From assembly GCF_051401765.1 (NCBI RefSeq), contig NW_027480438.1, forward strand, positions 4,154,001 to 4,218,000: DNA of 64,000 bases, given 5' to 3'. The position numbers and the translations under genes are program-made. This DNA is from Calliopsis andreniformis. Lineage: Eukaryota; Arthropoda; Insecta; Hymenoptera; Andrenidae. This document shows positions 24,601 through 39,200 of this stretch, piece after piece (the first letter of the stretch is position 1; each line of letters opens with the position of its first letter). The notes under the pieces were generated by a model, which saw only the letters and a program-made list of their open reading frames with translations, was not told where the DNA came from and did no database searches.

Positions 24601-27600
24601 CATCACTCCTCAATACTCAACCATCAACCCTCAATTCTCAATACTCAATAGAATATACTGAATTCTCATGGTTGAATACTCAATCCAAAATATTCAATAA
24701 TCAAATCTCAATCCTCAAACATCAATCCACAACACTCAATCCTCAACACTCAGTCCACTCTCTTCAACCCTCCATCCTCAATCATCAATCCTCAAGCGTC
24801 AATCCTCAATCCTCAATCCTCAAACCTCAATCCTCGGTCCTCAAACCTCAACCCCGAATCCTCAATCCTGAATCCTCAATCTTCAGCCCTCAGTCCTCAA
24901 CAATCAATTGTCAATCCTCAATCCTCAATAGAATATCCTAAATTCATAGTTTTCAATACTCAGTCCCCATTCCTCAATCTTCAAATCTCAATCCACAAAC
25001 ATCAATTCTCATCACTCTATCCTCAACACTCGCTCCTCATTCTCCAATCCTCAATCCTAAGTCCTCAAACCTCAATTCTGAATCCTCAATCCTACATCCT
25101 CAATCTTCAGCCCTCAGTCTTCAACAATCAGTTGTCAATCCTCAATCCCCAATAGAATATCCTCAACTCACAGTTTTCAATACTCAATTCTCAATCTGCA
25201 ATCTTCAAATCTCTATCCACAAACATCAATTCTCATCACTCAACCCTGCACGCTCAGACCTCAATGTTCAATTCTCAATCGGCAATTCACAATCTTCAAT
25301 CCTCAATACTGAACCTTCAATCCTCAATACTCAATCCTCAATCCTCAATCCTCAATCGACAGTAATCAATCCTCAATCTTCAATACTCAATCGTCATTCC
25401 TCAGTCCTCAATCCTCAATCCTCAATCCTCGTTCCTCAAACCTCAATCCTCAGCCCTCAGTCCTCATCCTCAATTCTCAATTCTCAATCCTCAATCCTCA
25501 ATCCTCAATCTTCAATCCTCAATAATCAATTTCCAATCCTAGATCCTCAATCCCCAATCTTCAATCCTTAATCCTGAATCTTCAATCCTCAATCCCCAGT
25601 CCTCAGTCTTCAATCCTCAATGCTCAATCCTCAATCCTCAATCCTCAGTCCTCAATCCTCAATCCTCAACCATCAAACCTCAATCCTCAACCGTCAGCCC
25701 TCGTATTTAATCGTCGACACTCAATCCTCAATCCTCAATCCTCAATCCTCAATACTCAATATTCAATACTCATTCCTCAATCTTCAATCCTCAATCTTCA
25801 ATCCTCAATACTCAATCCTCATTCCTCAATCCTCAATCCTCAATCCTCAATCCTCAATCCTCATTCTTCAATCCTCAATACCCAATCCTCAATCTTCAAT
25901 CCTCAATCCTCAATCCTCAATCCTCAATCCTCAATCCTCAATCTTCAATCCTCAATACACAATATCCAATCATCAATCCTCAATCCTCAATCCTCAATCC
26001 TCAATCCTCATTCTTCAATCCTCAACACCCAATCCTCAATCTTCAGTTCTCAATCCTCAATCCTCAATGCTCAATCCTCAATCCTCAATCCTCGGACCTC
26101 AAACATCAATACTCAACCCTCAGTCCTCGTCCTCAATCCACAACCCTCAATCCTCGATCCTCAATCTTCAACCATCAATATTCAATCTTCAATCAACAAT
26201 CCTCTATCGTCAATACTCAATCCTCAATCCTCAATGTTCTATCCTCAATACGCAATCCTCAACCTTCAATCCTCAATCCTCAATCCTGAATCCACAATCC
26301 CGAACGCTCAATCTTCAGCCCTCAGACCTCAACAATCAGTTGTGAATCCTCAATCCTCAATAGAATATCCTCAATTCACAGGTTTCAATACTCAATGCTC
26401 AGCATGCAATCTTCAAATCTCTATCCACAAACATCAATTCTCATCACTCAACCCTCAACACTCAGTCCCCAATCCTCAATCTTCAAACCTGAATCCTCAA
26501 TCCTCAATCCTTAATCCTCAGTCTTCAATCCTCAATACTCATTCTTCAATCCTCTATCCTCAATCCTCGGTCCTCAATCCTCAATCGTCAATCTCCAATC
26601 CTGAATACTCAATCTTCAATCCTCAATCCTCAGTCCTCAATCCTCAATCCTCAATCCTCATTCTTCAATCCTCAATACCCAATCCTCAATCTTCAATCCT
26701 CAATACTCAATCTGCAATCTTCAATCCTCAATCCTCAATCCTCAATCCTTATTCTCCAATCCTCAATTCTCAGTCCTCAAACATCAATTCTGAATCCTCA
26801 ATCCTGCATCCACAATCTTCAGCCCTCAGTCCTCAACAATCAGTTGTCAATCCTCAATGCCCAATAGAATATCCTCAATTCACAGTTTTCAATACTCAAT
26901 ACTCAATCTGCAGTCTTCAAATCTCTATCCACAAACATCAATTCTCATCACTCAACCCTGAACGCTCAGACCTCAATGTTCAATCCTCAATCCTCAATTC
27001 TCAATCTTCAATCCTCAATACTGAACCTTCAATCCTCAATCCTCAATCCTCAATCCTCAATCCTCAATACTCAGTAATCAATCCTCAATCTTCAATACTC
27101 AATCATCAATCTTCAATCCTCAATACTCAATCTTCAATCCTCAATCCGTAATCCTCAATCCTCAATCCTCATTCTTCAATCCTCTATACCCAATCCTCAA
27201 TCTTCAATCCTCAATCGTCAATCCTCAATCCTCAATCCTCAATCCTCAATCCTCAATCTTCAATCCTCAGTCCCAAATCCTCAATCTTCAATACTCACTC
27301 CTCAATACTCATTCTTCAATCCTCAATACCCAATCCTCAATCTTCAATCCTCAATCCTCAACTCTCAATCCTCAATCCTCAATCTTGAATCCTCAATACT
27401 CAATCCTCAATCCTCAAACCTCAATCTTCAATCCTCAATACTATATCTTCAATCCTCAATTCTCAATCCTCAATCCTCAATCCTCAATCCTCAATCCTCA
27501 ATCCTCAATCGTCAATATTCAATCCTCAATACTCAATCTTGAATCCTCAATACGCAATACTCAATCCTCAATCCTCATTCTTCAATCCTCAATACCCAAT

Positions 27601-29790
27601 CCTCAACCTTCAATCCTCAATCCTCAATCCTCAATCCTCAATCCTCAATCTTCAATCCTCAGTCCCAAATCCTCAATCTTCAATACTCACTCCTCAATCC
27701 TCAATCTTCAATCCTCAATACTCAGTCTTCAATCCTCAATCCTCAATCCTCAATCCTCAATCCTCAATCCTCATTCTTTAGTCCTCAATACCCAATCCTC
27801 AATCTTCAATCCGCAATCCTCAATCCTCAACTCTAAATCCTCAATCCTCAATCCTCAATCCTCAATCATCAATCCTCAATGTTCAATCCGCAATACCCAA
27901 TCCTCAATCCTCAATCCTCAGACCTCAAACATCAATACTCAACCCTCAGTCCTCGTCCTCAATCCACAACCCTCAATCCTCGATCCTCAATCTTCAATCA
28001 TTAATATTCAACCTTCAATCTACAATCCTCAATCCTCAATACTCAATCCTCAATCCTCAATGTTCTATCCTCAATCCGCAATCCTCAACCTTCAATCCTC
28101 AATCCTCAATCCTCAATCCTCAATCCTGAATCCTCAATCCTCAGTCCTCTAACCCCAATCCTGTATCCACAATCCTGAACGCTCAATCTTCAGCCCTCAG
28201 ACCTCAACAATCAGTTGTGAATCCTCAATCCTCAATAGAATATCCACAATTCACAGGTTTCAATGCTCAATACTCAGCCTGCAATCTTCAAATCTCTATA
28301 TACAAACATCAATTCTCATCACACAACCCTCAACACTCAGTCCCCAATCCTCAATCTTCAAACCTCAATCCTCAATCCTCAATCCTCAATCCTCAGTCTT
28401 CAATCCTCAATACTCATTCTTCAATCCTCAATGCTCAATCCTCGGTCCTCAATACTCAATCGTCAATCTCCAATCCTGAATACTCAATCTTCAATCCTCA
28501 ATCCTCAATCCTCAATCCTCAATCCTCAATCCTCATTCTTCAATCCTCAATACCCAATCCTCAATCTTCAATCCTCAATCCTCAATCCTCAATTCTCAAC
28601 CCTCAATCCTCAGTCCTCAGTCCTCAAACCTCAACCCTCAAACCTCAGCACTCATCCTCAATCCTCAATCCTCAATCCTCAATCCTCAATCCGCAATCTT
28701 CAATCCTCAATACTCAATCTTCACACCTCAATCCTCAGTCCTCAAACCTCAATTCTGAATCCTCAATCGTGCATCCTCAAGCTTCAGCCCTCAGTCCTCA
28801 ACAATCAGTTGTCAATCCTCAATCCGCAATAGAATATCCTCAATTTACAGTTTTCAATACTCAATACTCAATCTGCAATCTTCAAATCCTTATCCACAAA
28901 CATCAATTCTCATCACTCAAACCTGAATGCTCAGTCCTCAATGTTCAATCCTCAATCTTCAATTCTCAATCTTCAATCCTCAATACTGAATCTTCAATAC
29001 TCAATCCCCAATACTCAATCCTCAATCCTCAATCCTCAATCCTCAGTAATCAATCCACAATCCTCAATACTCAATCGTCAGTCCTCAGTCCTCAATCCTC
29101 AACCCTCAATCCTCGTTCCTCAAACCTCAATCCTCAACCCTCAGCCCTCATCCTCAATTCTCAATTCTCAATACTCAATCCTCAATCCTCAAACCTCAAT
29201 CCTCAATAATCAATCTCCAATCCTAGATCCTCAATCCCCAATCCTCAATCCTTAATCCTCAATCTTCAATCCTCAATCCCCAGTCCTCAATCTTCAATCC
29301 TCAATGCTCAATCCTCAATCTTCAATCCTCAGTCCTCAATCCTCAATCCTCAACCCTCAAACCTCAATCCTCAACCGTCAGTCCTCGTCCTCAATCCTCA
29401 ACCCTCAATCCTCAATCCACAATCTTCAATACTCAATACTCAATATTCAATCCTCAATCCTCAATCCTCAATCCTCAATCCTCAATCTTCAATCCTCAAA
29501 CCTCAATCCTCAATCCTCAATCCTCATTCTTCAACCCTCAATAACCAATCCTCAATCTTAAATCCTCTATCCTCAATTCGCAATCCTCAATCCTCAATCC
29601 TCAGGCCTCAAGTATCAATACTCAATCCTCAGTCCTCGTCCTCAATCCACAACCTTCAATCCTCAATCCACAATCTTTATTCATCAATATTCAGCCTTCA
29701 ATCCTCAATCCTCAATCGTCAATACTCAATCCTCAATCCTCAATGTTCAATCCTCAATACCCAATCCTCAGTCTTCAATCCTCAATCCTC
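24601..29790 (+). repeat. 6.2-kb-type HOR cycle, second near-intact example
   Basis: Landmarks run e 24648, f 24928, g 25152, a 26360, b 26864, c 28235, d 28829. The spacings 280, 224, 1208, 504, 1371 and 594 are identical to those of the first complete cycle. The segment is colinear with 7.7-9.98 kb at offset 16884 and with about 2.0-6.4 kb at offset 23118 (for example CTAGATCC at 25539 and 29223 against 2421 and 6105). A C-to-T change at 27149 against 4031 turns a frame open in the 3.1-5.0 kb copy into a TAA stop. Copies are very similar but not identical. Confidence 0.87.
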
Positions 29791-32700
29791 AATCCTCAAT
29801 CCTCAATCCTCAATCCTCAATCCTCAGTCCTCAAACCTCAATCCTGAATCCTCAACCCTGAATCCTCAATCTTCAGCCCTCAGTCCTCAACAATCAGTGG
29901 TCGATCCTCAATCCTCAATAGAATATCATGAATTCACAGTTTTCAATACTCAATACTCAACCTGCAATCTTCAAATCTCTATCCACAAACATCAATTCTC
30001 ATCAGTCAACCCTCAACACTCAGTCCTCAATCCTCAATATTCAAGCCTCAACCCTCAATCCCCAATCCACAATCCTCCACCTTGAATCCTCAATACTCAA
30101 TCTTCAATCCTCAATCCTCAATCCTCAATCCTCAATTCGCAATCCTCAATAGTCGATCTTCAATCCTCAATACTCAATCTTCAATCCTCAATCCGCAATC
30201 CTCAATCCTCAATCCTCATTCTTCAATCCTCTATACCCAATCCTCAATCTTCAATCCTCAATCGTCAATCCTCAATCCTCAATCCTCAATCCTCAATCCT
30301 CAATCTTCAATCCTCAGTCCCAAATCCTCAATCTTCAATACTCACTCCTCAATCCTCATTCTTCAATCCTCAATACCCAATCCTCAACCTTCAATCCTCA
30401 ATCCTCAATCCTCAATCCTCAATCCTCAATCTTCAATCCTCAGTCCTCAATCTTCAATCCTCAATACTCAATCCTCAATCCTCAAACCTCAATCTTCAAT
30501 CCTCAATACTCAATCTTCAATCCTCAATTCTCAATCCTCAATCCTCAATCCTCAATCCTCAATCCTCAATCCTCAATCGTCAATATTCAATCCTCAATAC
30601 TCAATCTTCAATCCTCAATACGCAATCCTCAATCCTCAATCCTCATTCTTCAATCCTCAATACCCAATCCTCAACCTTCAATCCTCAATCCTCAATCCTC
30701 AATCCTCAATCCTCAATCTTCAATCCTCAGTCCCAAATCCTCAATCTTCAATACTCACTCCTCAATCCTCAATCTTCAATCCTCAATACTCAGTCTTCAA
30801 TCCTCAATCCTCAATCCTCAACCTTCAATCCTCAATGCTCAATCCTCAATACCCAATCCTCAGTCTTCAATCCTCAATCCTCAATCCTCAATCGTCAGGC
30901 TTCAATGCTCAATACTCAATCTGCAATCCTCAATCCTCAATCCTCAATCCTCAATCCCCATTCTTCAACCCTCAATACCCAATCCTCAATCTTCAATCCT
31001 CAATCCTCAATTGTCAATTCTCAATCCTCAATCCTCAGACATCAAACATCAATATTCAACCATCAGTCCTCGTCCTCAATCCACAACCCTCAATCCTCAA
31101 CCCTCAATCTTCAATAATCAATATTCAATCTTCAATCCTCAATGCTCAATCCTCAATCCTCAATCCTCAATCCTCAATCTTCACTCCTCAATCCTCAATC
31201 CTCAATCCTCAATCCTCAACCTTGAGTCCTCAATACTCAATCTTCAATCCTCAATCCTCAATCCTCAATCCTCAATGTTCAATGCTCAATCCTCAATTAT
31301 CAATCTTCAATCCTCAATTCTCAATCTTCGATCCTCAATCTTGAATCCTCAGTCCCCAATCCTCAATCTTCAATCCTCAATCCTCAATCCTCAATCCTCA
31401 TTCTTCAATCCTCAGTACCTAATCCTCGGTCCTCAATCCTCAATCGTCAATCTCCAATCCTGAATACTCAACCTTCAATCCTCAATCCTCAATCCTCAAT
31501 CCTCAACCCTCAATCCTCATTCTTAAATCCTCAATACCCAATCCTAAATCTTCAATCCTGAATCCTCAATCCTAAATTCTCAATCCTCAATCCTCAGTCC
31601 TCAGTCCTCATACCTCAATCCTCAAACCTCAGCCCTCATCCTCAATCCTGAATCCTCAATCCTCAATTCTCAATACTCAATCATCAATCCTCAGACAACA
31701 AACAGCAATACTCAAACCTCAGTCCTCGTCCTCAATCCACAACCATCAATACTGAATCCTCAATCTTCAATCATCAATATTCAATCTTCAGTACTCAATC
31801 CTCAATCCTCAATACTCAACCCTCAATGTTCAATCCGCAATACCCAATCCTCAATCTTCAATCCTCAATCCTCAATCCTCAATTCTGAATCGTCAACCCT
31901 CAATCCTCTGATCTCAAACAACAATACTCAATCCTCAGTCCTCGTCCGCAATCCGCAACCCTCAATCCACAATCCTCAATCTTCAATTCTCAATCCTCAA
32001 TCCCCAATCCTCAATCCTCAGTTCTCAACCCTCAATCCTCAATCCTCAGACCTCAAACAGCAATACTCAACTCTCAGTCCTCGTCCTCAATCCACAACCA
32101 TCAATCCTCAATCCTCAACCTTCAATCATCAATATTCAATCTTCAGTCTTCAATCCTCAATCCTCAATACTCAATCCTCAATCCTCAATGTACAATCCGC
32201 AATACCCAATCCTCAATGTTCAATCCTCAGTCCTCAATCCTCAATCCTCAATCCTCAATCCTCAATCTTCAATCCTCAATACTCAATCTTCAACCCTCAA
32301 TCCACAATCCTCAACCCTCAATCCTCATTACTCAATCCTCAACACACAATCCTCAATCTTCAATCCTCAATCCTCAATCCTCAATTCTCAATCCTCAATC
32401 CTCAGCCCTCAGTCCTCAAACCTCAATCCTCAACACTCAGCCCTCATCCTCTATCATCAATCCTCAATCCTCAACCCTCAATCCTCAATCCTCAGTCCTC
32501 AAACATCAATCCTGAATCCTCAATCCTGAATCCTCAACCTTCAGACCTCAGTCCTCAACAATCGGTCGTCAATTCTCAATCGTCAATAGAATATCATCAA
32601 TTCACAGTTTTCAATACACAATACTCAATCTGCAATCTTCAAATCTCTATCCACAAACATCAATTCTCATCACTCAACCCTCAACACTCAGTCCCCAATC

Positions 32701-33429
32701 CTCAATCTTCAAACCTGAATCCTCAATCCTCAATCCTCAATCCTCAGTCTTCAATCCTCAATACTCATTCTTCAATCCTCTACTCTCAATCCTCGGTCCT
32801 CAATCCTCAATCGTCAATCTCCAATCCTGAATACTCAATCTTCAATCCTCAATCCTCAGTCCTCAATCCTCAATCCTCAATCCTCATTCTTCAATCCTCA
32901 ATACCCAATCCTCAATCTTCAATCCTCAATACTCAATCTGCAGCCTTCAATCCTCAATCCTCAATTCTCAGTCCTCAAACATCAATTCTGAATACTCAAT
33001 CCTGCATCCTCAATCTTCAGCCCTCAGTCCTCAACAAACAGTTGTCAATCCTCAATGCCCAATAGAATATCCTCAGTTCACAGTTTTCAATACTCAATAC
33101 TCAATCTGCAGTCTTCAAATCTCTATCCACATACATCAATTCTCATCACTCAACCCTGAACGCTCAGACCTCAATGTTCAATCCTCAATCCTCAATTCTC
33201 AATCTTCAATCCTCAATACTGAACCTTCAATCCTCAATCCTCAATCCTCAATCCTCAATCCTCAATACTCAGTAATCAATCCTCAATCTTCAATACTCAA
33301 TCGTCAATCTTCAATCCTCAATACTCAATCTTCAATCCTCAATCCGCAATCCTCAATCCTCAATCCTCATTCTTCAATCCTCTATACCCAATCCTCAATC
33401 TTCAATCCTCAATCGTCAATCCTCAATCC
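29791..33429 (+). repeat. Mosaic transition zone of satellite
   Basis: This is heptamer satellite stitched from pieces that resemble other parts of the window. 30.17-30.45 kb resembles 10.25-10.53 kb; 30.5-31.4 kb resembles 33.5-34.4 kb (offset 2969); 31.5-32.1 kb resembles 36.75-37.2 kb, including the CAGACAACAAACAG marker; 32.64-33.4 kb resembles 9.54-10.33 kb with about 28 bp missing. It also holds the first h-type landmarks (29918 and 32586, with ATCATGAATTC or ATCATCAATTC) and a b-type landmark at 33062. It separates the 6-7-kb HOR domain on the left from the 7-11-kb domain on the right. Confidence 0.72.
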
Positions 33430-36225
33430 TCAATACTCAATCCTCAATCCTCAAACCTCAATCTTCAATCCTCAATACTCAATCTTCAATCCTCAATTCT
33501 CAATCCTCAATCCTCAATCCTCAATCCTCAATCCTCAATCCTCAATCGTCAATATTCAATCCTCAATACTCAATCTTCAACCCTCAATACGCAATCCTCA
33601 ATCCTCAATCCTCATTCTTCAATCCTCAATACCCAATCCTCAACCTTCAATCCTCAATCCTCAATCCTCAATCCTCAATCCTCAATCTTCAATCCTCAGT
33701 CCCAAATCCTCAATCTTCAATACTCACTCCTCAATCCTCAATCTTCAATCCTCAATACTCAGTCTTCAATCCTCAATCCTCAATCCTCAACCTTCAATCC
33801 TCAATGCTCAATCCTCAATACCCAATCCTCAGTCTTCAATCCTCAATCCTCAATCCTCAATCGTCAGGCTTCAATGCTCAATACTCAATCTGCAATCCTC
33901 AATCCTCAATCCTCAATCCTCAATCCCCATTCTTCAACCCTCAATACCCAATCCTCAATCTTCAATCCTCAATCCTCAATTCTCAATTCCCAATCCTCAA
34001 TCCTCAGACATCAAACATCAATATTCAACCATCAGTCCTCGTCCTCAATCCACAACCCTCAATCCTCAACCCTCAATCTTCAATAATCAATATTCAATCT
34101 TCAATCCTCAATGCTCAATCCTCAATCCTCAATCCTCAATCCTCAATCTTCACTCCTCAATCCTCAATCCTCAATCCTCAATCCTCAACCTTGAGTCCAC
34201 AATACTCAATCTTCAATCCTCAATCCTCAATCCTCAATGTTCAATGCTCAATCCTCAATTATCAATCTTCAATCCTCAATCCTCAATTCTCAATCTTCGA
34301 TCCTCAATCTTGAATCCTCAGTCCCCAATCCTCAATCTTCTATCCTCAATCCTCAATCCGCCCATCTTCAATCCACAATACTCAATCTGCAATCCTCAAT
34401 CCTCAATCCTCCATCCTCAACCCTCAATCCTCAAGCGTCAATCCTCAATCCTCAATCCTCAATCCTCAATCTTCAATCCTCAATCCTCAATCGTCAATCC
34501 TCAATCCTCAGACCTCAAGCAGCAATACTCAACCCTCAGTCCTCGTCCTCAATCCACAACCATCAATCCTCAATCCTCAAGATTCAATCATCAATATTCA
34601 ATCTTCAGTCCTCAATCCTCAATCCTCAATACTCAATCCTCAATCCTCAATGTTCAATCCGCAATACCCAATCCTCAATCTTCAATCCTCAGTCCTCAAT
34701 CCTCAATCCTCAATCCTCAATCCTCATTCTTCAATCCTCTATACCCAATCCTCAATCTTCAATCCTCAATCGTCAATCCTCAATCTTCAATCCTCAATCC
34801 TCAATCCTCAATCTTCAATCCTCAGTCCCAAATCCTCAATCTTCAATACTCACTCCTCAATCCTCATTCTTCAATCCTCAATACCCAATCCTCAATCTTC
34901 AATCCTCAATCCTCAACTCTCAATCCTCAATCCTCAATCTTCAATCCTCAATACTCAATCCTCAATCCTCAAACCTCAATCTTCAATCCTCAATACTCAA
35001 TCTTCAATTCTCAATTCTCAATCCTCAATCCTCAATCCTCAATCCTCAATCCTCAATCCTCAATCGTCAATATTCAATCCTCAATACTCAATCTTCAATC
35101 CTCAATACGCAATCCTCAATCCTCAATCCTCATTCTTCAATCCTCAATACCCAATCCTCAACCTTCAATCCTCAATCCTCAATCCTCAATCCTCGATCCT
35201 CAATCTTCAATCCTCAGTCCCAAATCCTCAATCTTCAATACTCACTCCTCAATCCTCAATCTTCAATCCTCAATACTCAGTCTTCAATCCTCAATCCTCA
35301 ATCCTCAACCTTCAATCCTCAATGTTCAATCCTCAATACCCAATCCTCAGTCTTCAATCCTCAATCCTCAATCCTCAATCGTCAGGCTTCAATGCTCAAT
35401 ACTCAATCTGCAATCCTCAATCCTCAATCCTCAATCCTCAATCCCCATTCGTCAACCCTCAATACCCAATCCTCAATCTTCAATCCTCAATCCTCAATTC
35501 TCAATTCTCAATCCTCAATCCTCAGACATCAAACATCAATATTCAACCATCAGTCCTCGTCCTCAATCCACAACCCTCAATCCTCAACCCTCAACCTTCA
35601 ATAATCAATATTCAATCTTCAATCCTCAATGCTCAATCCTCAATCCTCAATCCTCAATCCTCAATCTTCACTCCTCAATCCTCAATCCTCAATCCTCAAT
35701 CCTCAACCTTGAGTCCTTAATACTCAATCTTCAATCCTCAATCCTCAATCCTCAATGTTCAATGCTCAATCCTCAATTATCAATCTTCAATCCTCAATTC
35801 TCAATCTTCGATCCTCAATCTTGAATCCTCAGTCCCCAATCCTCAATCTTCTATCCTCAATCCTCAATCCGCCCATCTTCAATCCTCAATACTCAATCTG
35901 CAATCCTCAATCCTCAATCCTCCATCCTCAACCCTCAATCGTCAAGCGTCAATCCTCAATCCTCAATCCTCAATCCTCAATCTTCAATCCTCAATCCTCA
36001 ATCGTCAATCCTCAATCCTCAGACCTCAAACAGCAATACTCAACCCTCAGTCCTCGTCCTCAATCCACAACCATCAATCCTCAATCCTCAAGATTCAATC
36101 ATCAATATTCAATCTTCAGTCCTCAATCCTCAATCCTCAATACTCAATCCTCAATCCTCAATGTTCAATCCGCAATACCCAATCCTCAATCTTCAATCCT
36201 CAGTCCTCAATCCTCAATCCTCAAT
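33430..36225 (+). repeat. ~1.5-kb tandem duplication at the left edge of block A
   Basis: Segments at about 33430-34710 and 34948-36225 are direct repeats at offset 1518, falling to 1511 to the right. The CGTCAGGCTT landmark is at 33862 and 35380, and the CCGCCCATCTTC phrase is near 34359 and 35870. The left copy is followed by about 240 bp of satellite like 10.28-10.53 kb before the right copy starts. The right copy is the beginning of block A. Confidence 0.75.
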
Positions 36226-39200
36226 CCTCAATCCTCAATCTTCAATCCTCAATACTCAATCTTCAACCCTCAATCCACAATCCTCAATCCTCAATCCTCA
36301 TTCTTCAATCCTCAACACCCAATCCTCAATCTTCAATCCTCAATCCACAATCCTCAATTCTCAACCCTCAATCCTCAACCCTCAGACCTCAAACATCAAT
36401 ACTCAACCCTCAGTCCTCGTCCTCAATCCACAACAATCAATCCTCGATCCTCAATCTTCAATCATCAATATTCAATCTTCAATCCTCAATCCTCAATCCT
36501 CAATACTCAATCCTCTATCCTCAGTGTTCAATCCTCAATACCCAATCCTCAATCTTCAATCCTCAATCCTCAATCCTCAATCCCCAGTCCTCAATCCTCA
36601 ATCCTCAGTCCTCAAACCTCAATCTTCAATCCTCAATACTGAATCTTCAATCCTCAATCCTCAATCCTCGGTCCTCAATCCTCAATCGTCAATCTCCAAT
36701 CCTGAATACTCAATCTTCAATCCTCAATCCTCAATCCTCAATCCTCAATCCTCAATCCTCATTCTTAAATCCTCAATACCCAATCCTAAATCTTCAATCC
36801 TGAATCCTCAATCCTAAATTCTCAATCCTCAATCCTCAGTCCTCAGTCCTCATACCTCAATCCTCAAACCTCAGCCCTCATCCTCAATCCTGAATCCTCA
36901 ATCCTCAATTCTCAATACTCAATTATCAATCCTCAGACAACAAACAGCAATACTCAAACCTCAGTCCTCGTCCTCAATCCACAACCATCAATACTGAATC
37001 CTCAATCTTCAATCATCAATATTCAATCTTCAGTACTCAATCCTCAATCCTCAATACTCAACCCTCAATGTTCAATCCGCAATACCCAATCCTCAATCTT
37101 CAATCCTCAATCCTCAATCCTCAATTCTCAATCCTCAACCCTCAATCCTCTGATCTAAAACAACAATACTCAATCCTCAGTCCTCGTCCTCAATCCGCAA
37201 CCCTCAATCCACAATCCTCAATCTTCAATTCTCAATCCTCAATCTTCAATCCTCAAACCTCAATCCTCAATCCTCAATCCTCATTCTTCAACCCTCAATA
37301 ACCAATCCTCAATCTTAAATCCTCTATCCTCAATTCGCAATCCTCAATCCTCAATCCTCAGGCCTCAAGTATCAATACTCAATCCTCAGTCCTCGTCCTC
37401 AATCCACAACCTTCAATCCTCAATCCACAATCTTCATTCATCAATATTCAGCCTTCAATCCTCAATCCTCAATCGTCAATACTCAATCCTCAATGCTCAA
37501 TGTTCAATCCTCAAAACCCAATCCTCAGTCTTCAATCCTCAATCCTCAATCCTCAATCCTCAATCCTCAATCCTCAATCCTCATCCTTCAATCCTCAATA
37601 CCCAATCCTCAATCTTCAAACCTCAATCCTCAATCCTCAATTCTCAATCCTCAACCCTTAGCCCTCAGTCCTTAAACCTCAATCCTCAACCCTCAGCCCT
37701 CATCCTCAATCCTCAATCCTCAATCCTCAATCCTTAATCTTCAATCCTCAATACTCAATCTTCAATCCTCAATCCTCAGACCTCAATGTTCAATCCTCAA
37801 TGTTCAATCCTCAATACCCAATCCTCAATCTTCACTCCTCAATCCTCAATCCTCAATCCTCAATCCTCACTCCTCAATCCTCAATCCTCAGTCCTCAAAC
37901 CACAATCCTGAATTCTCAATCTTCAGCCCTCAGTCCTCAACCATCAGTTGCCAATCCTCAATCCTCACTAGAATATCCCCAGTTCAGAGTTTTCCATACG
38001 CAATACTCAATCTGCAATCTTCAAATCTCTATCCACAAACATCAATTGTCATCACACAACCCTCAACACTCAGTCCCCAATCCTCAACCTTCAACCCTCA
38101 ATCCTCAACCCTCAATCCTCAATCCTCAATCTTCAATCCTCAATACTCAATCTTCAATCCTCAATCCTCAATCCTCAATCCTCAATTCTCAATCCTTAAT
38201 CCTCAATCCTCAATCCTCAATCCTCAATCCTCAATACTCAATCCTCAATCCTCAATCCTCAATCTTCAATCCTCAATACTCAATCTTCAGTCCTCAATTC
38301 TCAATCTTCAATCCTCAATACTCAATCCTCAATCCTCAATCGTCAATCCTCAATACTCAATCTTTAATCCTCAATCCTCAATCCTCAACCTTCAATCCTC
38401 AATCCTCTATCCTCAATCCTCTATCCTCTATCCTCAATCCTCAATCCTCAATCCTCAATCCTCAATACTAAATATTCAATCCTCAATACTCAATCTTCAA
38501 TCCTCAATCCTCAATCCTCAATCCTCACTCCTCATTCTTCAATCCTCAATACCCAATCCTCAATCTTCAATCCTCAAACCTCAATCCTCAATTCTCAATC
38601 CTCAATCCTCAATCCTCAATCCTCAATCCTCAATACTCAATCCTCAATCCTCAATCCTCAATCTTCAATCCTCAATACTCAATCTTCAGTCCTCAATTCT
38701 CAATACTCAATACTCAATAATCAGACCTCAACCATCAATACTGAACCCTCAGTCCTTGTCCTCAATCCACAACCCTCAATCCTCAATCCTCAATCTTCAA
38801 TCATCAATATTCAATATTCAGTCCTCAATCCTCAATCCTCAATCCTCAATCCTCAATCCTCAATGTTCAATCCGCAATACCCAATCCTGAATCTTCAATC
38901 CTCAATCCTCAATCCTCAATCCCCAATCCTCAATCCTCAATCCTCAGTCCTCAAACCTCAATCCTGAATCCTCAATCCTGAAACCTCAATCTTCAGACCT
39001 CAGTCCTCAACAATCAGTTGTCAATTCTCAATCCTCAATAGAATATCATCAATTCACAGTTTTCAATACACAATACTCAATCTGCAATCTTTAAATCTCT
39101 ATCCACAAACACCAATTCTTATCACTCAACCCTCAACTCTCAGTCCCCAAACCTCAATCTTCAATCCTCAACCCTCAATCCTCAATCCTCAATCATCAAT

